From Pedobacter chinensis (lineage in GTDB: Bacteria; Bacteroidota; Bacteroidia; Sphingobacteriales; Sphingobacteriaceae): 64,000 nucleotides of DNA. A model generated the notes under the pieces. It ran no database searches. It saw nothing but the letters and a program-made list of their open reading frames with translations, and was not told the DNA's origin. The stretch is taken from contig NZ_QPKV01000002.1 in assembly GCF_003339865.1 (NCBI RefSeq), positions 310,001 through 374,000 of the forward strand, written 5' to 3'. Below, piece by piece: positions 37,101 through 45,129 of the stretch; positions within the stretch are counted from its first letter, which is position 1, and each line of letters begins with the position of its first letter. The position numbers were made by a program, and so were the translations under genes.

Positions 37101-39726
37101 CAGCAATCCTACTGAAGCATCAATGTTATCGTTCACTGCTAACAAAGAAAAATTTACGGTCGGAGAAGATATTACCCTAACCATCCCGACAGGTAAAAAT
37201 GGCAGAGCCTTGATTTCTATCGAAAATGGTAGCCGGGTTTTAAAAACGTTCTGGGTAGATACTAAGGCTGGCCAAACTCAATATACGTTTAAAGCAGAGA
37301 AAGAAATGGCGCCGAATGTTTTTGCGAACATTACGCTGTTGCAGCCTCACGCACAAACTGTAAATGATTTGCCCATCAGAATGTACGGTGCAATCCCGAT
37401 TTCGGTTGAAGATCCACAAACCGTTTTGAAACCCATCATCAAAATGGCAGATAAAATAAAACCTGAAACTGAAAATATCATTACCGTAAGTGAACAAAAC
37501 GGCAAAGCAATGACCTACACCATTGCACTGGTTGACGAAGGCTTACTTGATTTAACAAGATTTAAAACACCAAATCCACACAGCGCATTTTACGCCCGCG
37601 AAGGCTTAGGCGTAAAAACCTGGGATTTATTTGATTATGTATTAGGCGCATGGGGTGGTAATTTAGAGCGTATTTTAAGTATCGGTGGCGATGGCAGCAT
37701 CAATAAAAACTTAAATCCTGCTAAAGCAAACCGTTTTAATGCCGTAGTTAAATTTATGGGGCCATTTACCATCGGAAAGGGTGAGAACAAAACTCATAAA
37801 TTCAAATTACCACAATACATTGGCGCTGTCAGGGCAATGGTTGTTGCAGGGCAGGATGCAGCTTATGGCTTTGCAGAAAAATCAGTTCAGGTTAAAAAAC
37901 CATTAATGGTTCTGGCCACATTGCCAAGAGTTATTGGTCCGGGAGAAAGTTTTACCCTACCTGTTACTGTTTTTGCCACCGAGAACAATTTGAAAAATGT
38001 TTCTGTTCAACTGCAAACAAACAACCTCATTGTTCAGGGAACCAATACACAACAGCTGTTTTATAAACAAACTGGTGAACAAATGGCCTATTATGAGGTC
38101 AAAGCACCAAGCACTGTAGGCATTGCCAAAGTAAAAGTAATTGCGCAAAGTGGTGCTGAAAAAACAGTTTACGATGTGGAAATGGATATCAGAAATCCGA
38201 ATCCTTATGTAACCAATGTGGTTTCGGCCACTGTTCAACCGCGTACAAAATGGGCGGTAAATTATCAACCTATCGGAATGGCGGGAACAAACTCAGGAAC
38301 ATTGGAAGTTTCTTCTATTCCTGCAATTAATTTGAGTAAACGGTTAAGTTACCTGATTCAATACCCACATGGTTGCGTCGAACAAACTACATCGGGTATT
38401 TTCCCTCAGTTGTATCTGGATCGGTTAAGTCCTTTGAATGAACAGCAAAAAGCTAAAACCGAATCAAACATTAAAGCAGGGATTAACAGATTAAAAAGCT
38501 TCCAAACAACAGACGGAGGCTTATCTTATTGGCCTGGTGAAGGCAGTTCTGATGAATGGGGCAGTAATTATGCCGGACATTTCTTAGTTGAGGCCCAAAG
38601 TGCTGGCTATACTTTGCCTGTTGGTTTATTAGATGAATTATTACGCTACCAAAAATCAAAGGCAGCCAACTGGGCACCAAACAGTAATAATTTTTATGGA
38701 GGTGATTTATCGCAGGCTTATCGTTTATATGTGCTGGCGTTGGCTAAAAAGCCCGAAATGGCAGCAATGAATCGTTTAAAAGCATTTGAATATTTATCTG
38801 TTGCCGCTAAATGGCGATTGGCAGCTGCTTATAAACTGGCTGGTCAAAATGAAGTGGCACTAAACATGATTAATGGCTTAAATACTACAATCGAGCCTTA
38901 TAAACAACTGGGTGGTACTTATGGATCTGATGTTCGTGATGAAGCGATGATTCTGGAAACATTAACCTTGCTTGGTCAGAAAGTAAAAGCAGCAAGCTTA
39001 TTACAACCGCTTGCAGCAAAACTTGGAGAAAATACCTGGTATAGTACCCAAACAACAGCCTATAGTTTATTGGCTATCGCTAAATTCTGCGGTTCCAATC
39101 AGTCTTCCGGTAAGCTGCAATATCAATATGTACTTGATGGTAAATCTGCTCCGGTAAATTCAAATCAATACATGAACAGTACAGCAATTAATTTTAAAGG
39201 CAATACGGCATCTGTTACCAATATCGGCAATAATGTGTTGTTTGTGCGCTTGGTTTTGGAAGGACAACCTGTAGCTGGCCAAAATGACTTCTTGCCGAAC
39301 CGACCAGAGGTTTTATCCATGAATGTTATGTATAAACAACTAAATGGTAAACCTCTTGATCCAACAACTTTGAAACAAGGAACTGATTTTTATGCAGAAG
39401 TGACGATTAAAAATCCAGGCAGAATGGGATACTATGAGCAAATGGCTCTTACCCAGATCTTCCCATCGGGATGGGAAATTATCAATACCCGTGTTAACGA
39501 TAATCAAAGTATTTTGGCGTCGTCTCCTTTCACTTATCAGGATATCAGAGATGACAGGGTTTTTACTTATTTTAATATCAGGGAGAATGAGAGCTTAGTT
39601 TATAAAGTATTGTTGAATGCTTCGTATTTAGGCAAATATTATTTATCTGCGGTTCAATGTGAAGCCATGTACAATAATGATATTTCTGCTACGCAAGCCG
39701 GTAAGTGGGTACAGGTTGTGAAGTAA
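34141..39726 (+). CDS. Alpha-2-macroglobulin family protein with thioester
   Basis: A very large (1861-residue) bacterial alpha-2-macroglobulin. A single N-terminal membrane segment (about residues 13-31, FIFIGLLAISIAAIVLIYF) with no lipobox suggests inner-membrane anchoring facing the periplasm. Macroglobulin (MG) beta domains follow, with the bait region in the middle. The thioester motif is intact: G-C1412-V-E-Q1415 in YPHGCVEQTTSG, so it can covalently trap proteases, which not all bacterial homologues can. A Cys-flanked acidic insert lies around residues 458-517. As in E. coli yfhM-pbpC, the PBP1C gene is next; the pair is thought to protect and repair the periplasm and wall under protease attack. 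Confidence 0.93.
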   Translation: MEQPSTYQSSSKKKFIFIGLLAISIAAIVLIYFNRKKKTNEENQAYAKYVEAYTSGTISKKSFIRLHLANAATGMQDLGKADSRKLFDFSPSISGKTYWIDPQTVEFRPDENLKPGKEYEATFRLSEVSVTEKGLEDFDFTFKVITPGVMLSQNGLVSQNNTSLDYMKLTGEVATADAEETSRIEKIIELDSDQKLKVKWQHDPAKNTSKFTIDSIRKKNSDQTLKINWDGDAINAEQKGSEEIRIPALNKFEILAIKAIQGQEDYALVQFSEPIGVGQDLTGMISLGNLSDLRYTIDASQVKVYAAEELKGNYTLNVNAGVKNINGKTLTGGKTTNLIFEDKLPAVTIAGAGTILPNSGKLVLPFEAINLKAVDITVIKVYENNIPQFFQTNSYKDGNELRRVAKPILQKTIRLDEDKALNLHKKNRFTLDLDKMIRTEPGAMYRVTIAFRQEYNAYNCKAGEEKDGDGKNEYEEYDGYGEKIDEDDDFWMRYNNYYPNNYRWNDRDNPCTQSFYTTQRWASRNLIASNIGLVAKRGNDNSMFIVATDLLTAKPLSGVSLELMDYQKQIIFTTKTDGDGIARFDLKRQPFLLIAKNGSERGYLKLDDGSSLPLSRFDVSGDVIQSGLKGFIYGERGVWRPGDSLFVSFVLEDKLKKLPVNYPVTMELYNPKGQLYKRLINGKPVNGFYAFKTTTESTSPTGNWIAKVKAGGATFTKTLKIETVMPNRLKIDFNVGNKTYLTAGTSAATLSAKWLFGAVAQNLKAKVDVNLNTTETKFKGFDGFSFDNPTVNFESQVKTIFEGTLNAAGIAQINTNLNENNTAPGVLRANFTTKVFEPGGNFSIDNFSIPYHVYKSYLGIRPEKGDRLSGMLVTGKDHKIEIVNVNTDGKLLSGSKTVQVELYKTQWRWWWEQDDQYTYANFTQNQFNKLVESHQITLYNGKGSWNLRIDEPEWGRYLILVRDLNGGHVTGKSVYVDWPGWAQREQSSNPTEASMLSFTANKEKFTVGEDITLTIPTGKNGRALISIENGSRVLKTFWVDTKAGQTQYTFKAEKEMAPNVFANITLLQPHAQTVNDLPIRMYGAIPISVEDPQTVLKPIIKMADKIKPETENIITVSEQNGKAMTYTIALVDEGLLDLTRFKTPNPHSAFYAREGLGVKTWDLFDYVLGAWGGNLERILSIGGDGSINKNLNPAKANRFNAVVKFMGPFTIGKGENKTHKFKLPQYIGAVRAMVVAGQDAAYGFAEKSVQVKKPLMVLATLPRVIGPGESFTLPVTVFATENNLKNVSVQLQTNNLIVQGTNTQQLFYKQTGEQMAYYEVKAPSTVGIAKVKVIAQSGAEKTVYDVEMDIRNPNPYVTNVVSATVQPRTKWAVNYQPIGMAGTNSGTLEVSSIPAINLSKRLSYLIQYPHGCVEQTTSGIFPQLYLDRLSPLNEQQKAKTESNIKAGINRLKSFQTTDGGLSYWPGEGSSDEWGSNYAGHFLVEAQSAGYTLPVGLLDELLRYQKSKAANWAPNSNNFYGGDLSQAYRLYVLALAKKPEMAAMNRLKAFEYLSVAAKWRLAAAYKLAGQNEVALNMINGLNTTIEPYKQLGGTYGSDVRDEAMILETLTLLGQKVKAASLLQPLAAKLGENTWYSTQTTAYSLLAIAKFCGSNQSSGKLQYQYVLDGKSAPVNSNQYMNSTAINFKGNTASVTNIGNNVLFVRLVLEGQPVAGQNDFLPNRPEVLSMNVMYKQLNGKPLDPTTLKQGTDFYAEVTIKNPGRMGYYEQMALTQIFPSGWEIINTRVNDNQSILASSPFTYQDIRDDRVFTYFNIRENESLVYKVLLNASYLGKYYLSAVQCEAMYNNDISATQAGKWVQVVK

Positions 39727-39822
39727 GGAAGAAGCTAACTTACGAAGTTATGTTTGGCTCATTGTCTCTAAAACTTCGAAAGTTTAATAACTCATAATAA
39801 TCTTTCGAATACTTGAGTAGTA

Positions 39823-39885
39823 AGATTGCTTCGTTCCTCGCAATGACGATCATCAAACCCGTCATTGCGAGGAACGAAGCAATCT
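39823..39885. repeat. 26-bp perfect inverted repeat (REP-like)
   Basis: Arms 39823-39848 and 39860-39885 are perfect reverse complements, with core GTCATTGCGAGGAACGAAGC, and an 11-nt loop. It lies about 100 bp after the macroglobulin stop, so it could end that transcript. The core is a motif I recognise as common between genes in Bacteroidota genomes. Confidence 0.7.
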
Positions 39886-39886
39886 A

Positions 39887-40019
39887 ATTCAATTATTTAC
39901 AATACAACTGATGCCTCGGTTCGTATCCTCACGAAACGAAAAACATAAATGAACTGAATGGTTCGTGGGGACACGAACCATGGCATTGGGTAGATTCAAT
40001 TATTACAATACAACTGATG
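39887..40019. repeat. Palindromic element between 26-bp direct repeats at the pbpC start
   Basis: Copy 1 (39887-39913) and copy 2 (39994-40019) of ATTCAATTATTACAATACAA-CTGATG are identical but for one extra T in copy 1. Copy 2 ends with the pbpC start codon. Between them lies an inverted-repeat element. Its left end TGCCTCGGTTCGTATCC pairs imperfectly (20 of 24) with the right end, which contains GGTTCGTG/CACGAACC (39960-39979). This looks like an insertion with target duplication, or a duplicated gene leader. Confidence 0.6.
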
Positions 40020-42398
40020 AACAAAACCACAAAAGCATTTCTAATTTCAGATATCATTTGCCTTACCTTGCTTTTGGTTTTTCTTTTTTCATTGCCTCAA
40101 AAACTCTTCAAATCCCCTACTTCATTTGTGATTGAGGCAAATAATGGAAATTTGCTAAGCGCAGCAATAGCCAGCGACGGACAATGGCGTTTTCCTGTTG
40201 CAGACTCCGTCCCGATAAAATTTAAAAACTGCATCGTTGCATTTGAAGACAAACGATTTTACAATCACTTTGGAATTGATTTTCTGGCCATGAGCAGGGC
40301 CATGCGACAGAACCTGAAAGCCAAAAGTGTGATAAGCGGCGGGAGTACGCTGACCATGCAGGTTATTCGTTTATCAAGAAAGCAAAACAGAACGATTTGG
40401 CAAAAATTACTGGAAGTGATTTTAGCCTTACGACTTGAACTCAAATATTCAAAAGAAGAAATTATTGGCTTATACGCTGCGAATGCACCATTTGGCAGCA
40501 ATGTTGTTGGCTTAGATGCAGCAAGCTGGCGATACTACGGCCGTGAGGCGAACACACTTTCCTGGGGAGAAATGGCGACTCTGGCCGTTCTTCCAAATAG
40601 TCCGTCATTGGTTCATCCGGGCAAAAACTCGGCACGTTTAATTAAAAAACGGAATGATTTACTGGATAAGTTAGTCAGGTTAAATTACATTGACCAAGCA
40701 ACGGCTAACTTATCAAAATTAGAGCCTGTTCCAGGTAAGCCACTCCCACTGCCACAAAATGCACCTCATTTATTAAACCGCTTTAAAGCAGAGCGATCCA
40801 ATCTTGACGTAATTTCCACCAGAATTAAATCAACACTTGATGAAGATATTCAACTGAAGATAAATTCTATTTTAAAGCGTTACAATAATCGTTTCAGAGC
40901 AAATGATATTAACAATATTTCTGCTCTGGTTTTAAATGCGAACACAGGCCACGTTGTCAGCTATATCGGAAATATCTATCAACCTGAAAATGCTGATTTG
41001 CAAAGCCATGTAGATATGATTAAAGCACCCCGTAGTCCTGGAAGCACATTAAAACCTTTGCTTTATGCCAGCATGCTAACTGATGGTTTTATTTTACCAC
41101 ATACACTGGTTCCTGATGTTCCTACTCAAATTGCAGGATATTCTCCTCAAAATTATGATTTAGGCTACGATGGAGCAATTGCCGCTGATAAGGCCTTAAG
41201 TCGTTCGTTGAATATCCCGGCAGTTAAAATGCTGCAACAATACAAGTACGAACGCTTTTACGATAAACTTAAGAAATTAGGCATAGGAACCTTAAATCAA
41301 CCTGCAGATCATTATGGCTTGTCGCTGATTTTAGGGGGAAGTGAAGTTACCATGTGGGATTTAGCAAATACCTATATGGGTATGGTTCGCACTTTAAATC
41401 ATTTCAACACCTATAAAGGCCTGTACAACCCTGATGATTACAAAAGCGCAACTTATATCTATTCTGATCATAAAGATGAGGAAGATTATCAACGGAATTC
41501 ATTTTTAGATCACGGTTCGATTTGGGCTACTTTTAATGCTATGGAAGAAGTGATGCGGCCAGGCGATGAAGGCTTATGGGAACAATTTTCATCATCTCAA
41601 CGTATAGCCTGGAAAACAGGAACAAGTTTCGGCTTTAGAGATGCCTGGGCCATTGGTTTAACACCACAGTATGTTGTATGTGTTTGGGTTGGAAACGCCG
41701 ATGGTGAGGGTCGGCCGGGTTTGGTAGGTATTGAAGCTGCCGCCCCAGTTTTATTCGATATTTTCAGATTATTACCAAATGGAAAATGGTTTGAAACACC
41801 AACTACTAAACTCAAAAAATTAAAAGTTTGTAAGCAAAGTGGTTATAAAGCAGGAGAATATTGTCCTAATCCGGTTGAAGAGCTTGTTCCTGTAGCCGGT
41901 ATAAAAACAACTGTTTGCCCTTTTCATAAATTAATTCATTTAGATAGAACAGCTACCTTTCGGGTTACCGATCAATGTGAAAAGGTTACTAATATGCAGC
42001 ATAAAAGCTGGTTTATCCTGCCGCCAGCGATGGAATATTATTACAAAATAAAAAACAGCGATTATAAAAGTCTGCCTCCTTTTATGGCGGGTTGCGATAA
42101 TTCTGGCGGAAATAACGTAATGGAGCTCATTTATCCAAAAAATGGTGCAACTATTTATATTCCTTTAGAGTTGGATGGTACCAGAGGCAAAATCATACTA
42201 AATGCTGCTCATAGAAATTTAAACTCAAAAATTTACTGGCATATTGACCATGAATATGTGGCAACCACTACAAACTACCATCAGTTGGCAATCAATCCGC
42301 CACCCGGGAAGCATACTTTAACCTTGGTTGATGAAAATGGAGAAAGATTGGTACAGGTTTTTACAGTTTTAGATAAAGAGAAGAATGGTGTAAGATAA
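40017..42398 (+). CDS. pbpC: Penicillin-binding protein 1C (PBP1C)
   Basis: A 793-residue bifunctional class A PBP of the 1C type. There is an N-terminal membrane anchor (about 8-27). The GT51 glycosyltransferase has E77 in AFEDKRFYNH and the GGSTLTMQ block. The transpeptidase has S343-T-L-K346 (SxxK), SRSLN (SxN) and K533-T-G. The C-terminal BiPBP_C domain (about 695-790) is diagnostic for 1C. It polymerises and may crosslink peptidoglycan, and with the macroglobulin upstream forms the usual bacterial A2M/PBP1C pair. Its start codon lies inside a duplicated 26-bp sequence, so the original leader may have been displaced. Confidence 0.95.
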   Translation: MNKTTKAFLISDIICLTLLLVFLFSLPQKLFKSPTSFVIEANNGNLLSAAIASDGQWRFPVADSVPIKFKNCIVAFEDKRFYNHFGIDFLAMSRAMRQNLKAKSVISGGSTLTMQVIRLSRKQNRTIWQKLLEVILALRLELKYSKEEIIGLYAANAPFGSNVVGLDAASWRYYGREANTLSWGEMATLAVLPNSPSLVHPGKNSARLIKKRNDLLDKLVRLNYIDQATANLSKLEPVPGKPLPLPQNAPHLLNRFKAERSNLDVISTRIKSTLDEDIQLKINSILKRYNNRFRANDINNISALVLNANTGHVVSYIGNIYQPENADLQSHVDMIKAPRSPGSTLKPLLYASMLTDGFILPHTLVPDVPTQIAGYSPQNYDLGYDGAIAADKALSRSLNIPAVKMLQQYKYERFYDKLKKLGIGTLNQPADHYGLSLILGGSEVTMWDLANTYMGMVRTLNHFNTYKGLYNPDDYKSATYIYSDHKDEEDYQRNSFLDHGSIWATFNAMEEVMRPGDEGLWEQFSSSQRIAWKTGTSFGFRDAWAIGLTPQYVVCVWVGNADGEGRPGLVGIEAAAPVLFDIFRLLPNGKWFETPTTKLKKLKVCKQSGYKAGEYCPNPVEELVPVAGIKTTVCPFHKLIHLDRTATFRVTDQCEKVTNMQHKSWFILPPAMEYYYKIKNSDYKSLPPFMAGCDNSGGNNVMELIYPKNGATIYIPLELDGTRGKIILNAAHRNLNSKIYWHIDHEYVATTTNYHQLAINPPPGKHTLTLVDENGERLVQVFTVLDKEKNGVR

Positions 42399-42404
42399 AA
42401 AGAT

Positions 42405-43097
42405 TTAAATCTCTGTTTTGGTAACAATCAGTTTCCGTTGCACTGTACCATAAACAATTAAATATTGGGCAATCATATAACTTGCCATGATTAGAATTCC
42501 ACTTTGTGGAATTGGTTGTGCAAATTTATTAACAGCTAACGCACTATCTGATAAAAGAAAAAACAAAGCCCCGTATAAAATAAGCTGATAACTGAAAATA
42601 TTTACTTTTCCATAGCGATTAACTGCCATAATAGCCATTACGGTAATGATAATGGCATACATCAGCACGGCAAACTGTAAGCCGCCAAGAAAGGGTTGCA
42701 GGTAAAAAAACAGTCCTGCACAAAAAATAATTAGAGCACCTGCTATCCACAAAAAGAATGGATTTTTCTCATTAGGATTAGATTTATGATCCAGAATAAA
42801 AGCGCCGATATAAAAGAGGTGACAAAGCAGAAATGCAACCAAGCCATAAATGAAAAAGTTTGGCTGATCAGATTGCATCATTAAAAAAATGTCACCAGCC
42901 AATGCAAAAATTAAACCTGTAAATATGCGTTTATGAAATCGCCCGGTAAGATTTGTGCTGAGATAAAGCCAAATTAAAAGGGTAAATACAATTAATGGTT
43001 TAGAAAAATTTCGCAATTGAATATTACCCACAGCTTCTGCGTAAAGCTGAGTAATAAATACGACCGCAAAAATAAAGGAGAATAATTTAGTTTTCAT
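42405..43097 (-). CDS. YhhN/TMEM86-family protein, lysoplasmalogenase-like
   Basis: A 230-residue integral membrane protein with about 8 hydrophobic segments and the YhhN family layout. Conserved acidic residues lie in membrane segments, for example LAGDIFLMMQ near residue 66 and the late segment FFLLSDSALAVNKF. The animal homologue TMEM86B hydrolyses the vinyl-ether bond of lysoplasmalogens. Its start overlaps the end of the AGMO-like gene by 11 bp, so the two are translated as a pair. That pairing supports a role in ether-lipid breakdown. The substrate in this organism is unknown. Confidence 0.85.
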   Translation of the reverse strand: MKTKLFSFIFAVVFITQLYAEAVGNIQLRNFSKPLIVFTLLIWLYLSTNLTGRFHKRIFTGLIFALAGDIFLMMQSDQPNFFIYGLVAFLLCHLFYIGAFILDHKSNPNEKNPFFLWIAGALIIFCAGLFFYLQPFLGGLQFAVLMYAIIITVMAIMAVNRYGKVNIFSYQLILYGALFFLLSDSALAVNKFAQPIPQSGILIMASYMIAQYLIVYGTVQRKLIVTKTEI

Positions 43098-44304
43098 CAG
43101 GATTAGGATTTGCTTTTTGCAAATTGTAGAACCAAATTACGGATATTAACTGAATGGCTGCAAATATTACCTGATAGCCTATTGGAAATTTTAAGGTAAT
43201 AACAATTACAAGTCCTAATATTAATCGAAAATATTCGAACTTAACTAACCAACCCTTTTCTTCTAATAAAGCGCCACAGGTTATCAAGGTAAAAATAGTA
43301 AAAACAGCTCCCGATAAAAGAGAACCTGTTTCCATTTTGGTATAAGAAAACAGTATCGCAGAACCCGCGATCAAGGCAATAGTAAATTGTGTCAGCACGT
43401 ATCCTGTTAATTTGGTCTGGTATTCTGGGTTATATTTCTGATAAGTTTTAGCATCTATTTCTGGTGCAGATTGAAAGCCACCCAAATGTTCGGGAAACCA
43501 GCCTGGGGGCTTTAAAAAAACTTTAACCTTATCGCTTAATCTTGGAGATTTCTTCGCTGTTTTCAATAAATCATCCCAATAATGAAGATTAGCCCAAACC
43601 GGATTCCAACTGGCCAGGGGCTTGGTAATACCATAGTAAACCTCTTCTTCCTCCTTCTGAAATGTTCCGAAGATTTTATCCCAGATAATGAGGGTTCCTG
43701 CGTGATTTTTATCAATGTATTTAGGATTTGAACCATGATGAACACGGTGATGCGAAGGCGTGTTCAAAATATATTCTAAAAAACCCATTGACTTGATTGC
43801 TCTGGTATGAATCCAAAACTGATATAAAGTATTAAAAGAACTTAGCGTTAAAAACATGATGGGATCAAAACCAATAAAAGCCAGCGGCAAGTAAAACACC
43901 CAGCTAAACCAACCCTGAAACCAGCTTTGCCTTAATGCCACAGTTAAATTATATTCTTCTGATTGATGATGGACAATGTGTGCCGCCCAAAGTGCATTAA
44001 CCTGATGGCTCATTCTATGAAACCAGTAATAGAAAAAATCTACACCGATAAATAAAATTATCCAAACCCATATTGCTTTTGGCAACTCAAATAAACGCCA
44101 ATGCTCAAATATATATTTGTAACCAAAAAACAGCGCTGTTTTCATGAAAATACCTGTAAGCTGCTGCCCTATTCCCTGACTTAAATTTGAAATACTATCA
44201 TTAAGCCGGTAATAGTTAAGTTTTTTATAAAAATTATAGGCAAGCTCTATCCCAATGAGAATAAAAAATACAGGAACAGATAGCGCAATGTAATCCACTT
44301 TCAT
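43087..44304 (-). CDS. Membrane fatty-acid hydroxylase/sterol desaturase family, AGMO-like
   Basis: A 405-residue membrane di-iron oxygenase. The three histidine boxes are intact: HRMSH, HIVHH and HRVHH. The stretch after box three (about residue 197 on: IDKNHAGTLIIWDKIFGTF, then YGITKPL) closely follows alkylglycerol monooxygenase (TMEM195) rather than a generic sterol desaturase. It has an N-terminal pair and a C-terminal block of about four membrane helices. AGMO cleaves the alkyl ether bond of glyceryl ethers with oxygen and tetrahydrobiopterin. Overlap with the lysoplasmalogenase-like gene strengthens an ether-lipid role; general fatty-acid hydroxylation is the alternative. Confidence 0.85.
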   Translation of the reverse strand: MKVDYIALSVPVFFILIGIELAYNFYKKLNYYRLNDSISNLSQGIGQQLTGIFMKTALFFGYKYIFEHWRLFELPKAIWVWIILFIGVDFFYYWFHRMSHQVNALWAAHIVHHQSEEYNLTVALRQSWFQGWFSWVFYLPLAFIGFDPIMFLTLSSFNTLYQFWIHTRAIKSMGFLEYILNTPSHHRVHHGSNPKYIDKNHAGTLIIWDKIFGTFQKEEEEVYYGITKPLASWNPVWANLHYWDDLLKTAKKSPRLSDKVKVFLKPPGWFPEHLGGFQSAPEIDAKTYQKYNPEYQTKLTGYVLTQFTIALIAGSAILFSYTKMETGSLLSGAVFTIFTLITCGALLEEKGWLVKFEYFRLILGLVIVITLKFPIGYQVIFAAIQLISVIWFYNLQKANPNPDEN

Positions 44305-44724
44305 AGGGGCGAAAAATATATTTGGTTAGAAATATTAAGATACAATGTAAGGAATATCACGAATAAGATAAAATCTATGTGATAAAAGCTAATAAATTTT
44401 AAAGTGCTATGATGGTTTAATTTTTAAATATTGATCTGTATCTAAAATAGCTTTTAAGAATAATTCGAGAAAATGTTGTGAGCTATTTAACTGGATGGTT
44501 TTGAATTTGGTACAAATTCGTGGCAACTCTTTTTCAATAAATTATATTTTTAAAAAAAAAGTAACATAGCACATAAAAATATACTAATCAACTATTTAAT
44601 TAAAAAATATGACTGTTTAGATATACAAAACATCAGTATTTTGCACATTTAGGCACAACTTTTGAATAAAACGTTTTAGTTTTTTATCTTATTTAGCAAT
44701 CTCAATGCATTTACCTAAAATAAT
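44305..44724. promoter_or_regulatory. Gene-free region upstream of the exopolysaccharide operon
   Basis: About 420 bp of very AT-rich DNA between the divergent AGMO-like gene and the response regulator. It should contain both promoters. I found no exact TAnnTTTG box; a near match AGTATTTTGC lies at about 44634-44643. I see no open reading frame, RNA gene or strong inverted repeat. Confidence 0.4.
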
Positions 44725-45108
44725 ATGAGAGATAAAGTTTTAATCGTTGATAGCGAAATCCTGATCAACAAGTTTTTAGAATCAAGATTAACTAAAGAAA
44801 ACATAAACGTTGATGTTGCTTTTGACGGAATACAAGCCGTAGAAAAAATTCAAAATGAGAAGTATGATCTGATTCTTACTGATTTAATGTTACCTTATGT
44901 AACCGGAATAGAATTGATCATGAAAATCAAAAAATCGGAAAATAATCAAGGTACGCCAGTTGTTGTCCTTTCTTCCTTATCTGCAGAAGATGTGATCGTT
45001 GATGTACTTGCCATCGGAGCCCAGGATTATATCATCAAACCATTTTCGATAAATGTAGTATTAGCCAAAATAAAGCAGCTTATTCAACTAAATAAAACAG
45101 CAGCTTAA
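44725..45108 (+). CDS. Single-domain response regulator (REC)
   Basis: A 127-residue stand-alone receiver domain with no output domain. The phospho-acceptor is D53 in LILTDLMLP, with the switch residue S83 and K105 in IIKPFS. The acidic pocket at the N-terminus reads V8-D9-S10-E11: the second Asp of the usual DD pair is Ser, which may weaken Mg2+ binding. It is the first gene of a tight five-gene operon for exopolysaccharide synthesis (21 bp to the next). No sensor kinase is adjacent, so an orphan kinase elsewhere must phosphorylate it. It most likely controls the synthase complex by protein contact. Confidence 0.9.
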   Translation: MRDKVLIVDSEILINKFLESRLTKENINVDVAFDGIQAVEKIQNEKYDLILTDLMLPYVTGIELIMKIKKSENNQGTPVVVLSSLSAEDVIVDVLAIGAQDYIIKPFSINVVLAKIKQLIQLNKTAA

Positions 45109-45129
45109 CCCCCATTTAAATTATTTTTT

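Noticed and set aside
39887..40019. Insertion sequence
   Set aside because: The element between the direct repeats is only about 80 bp and has no transposase.
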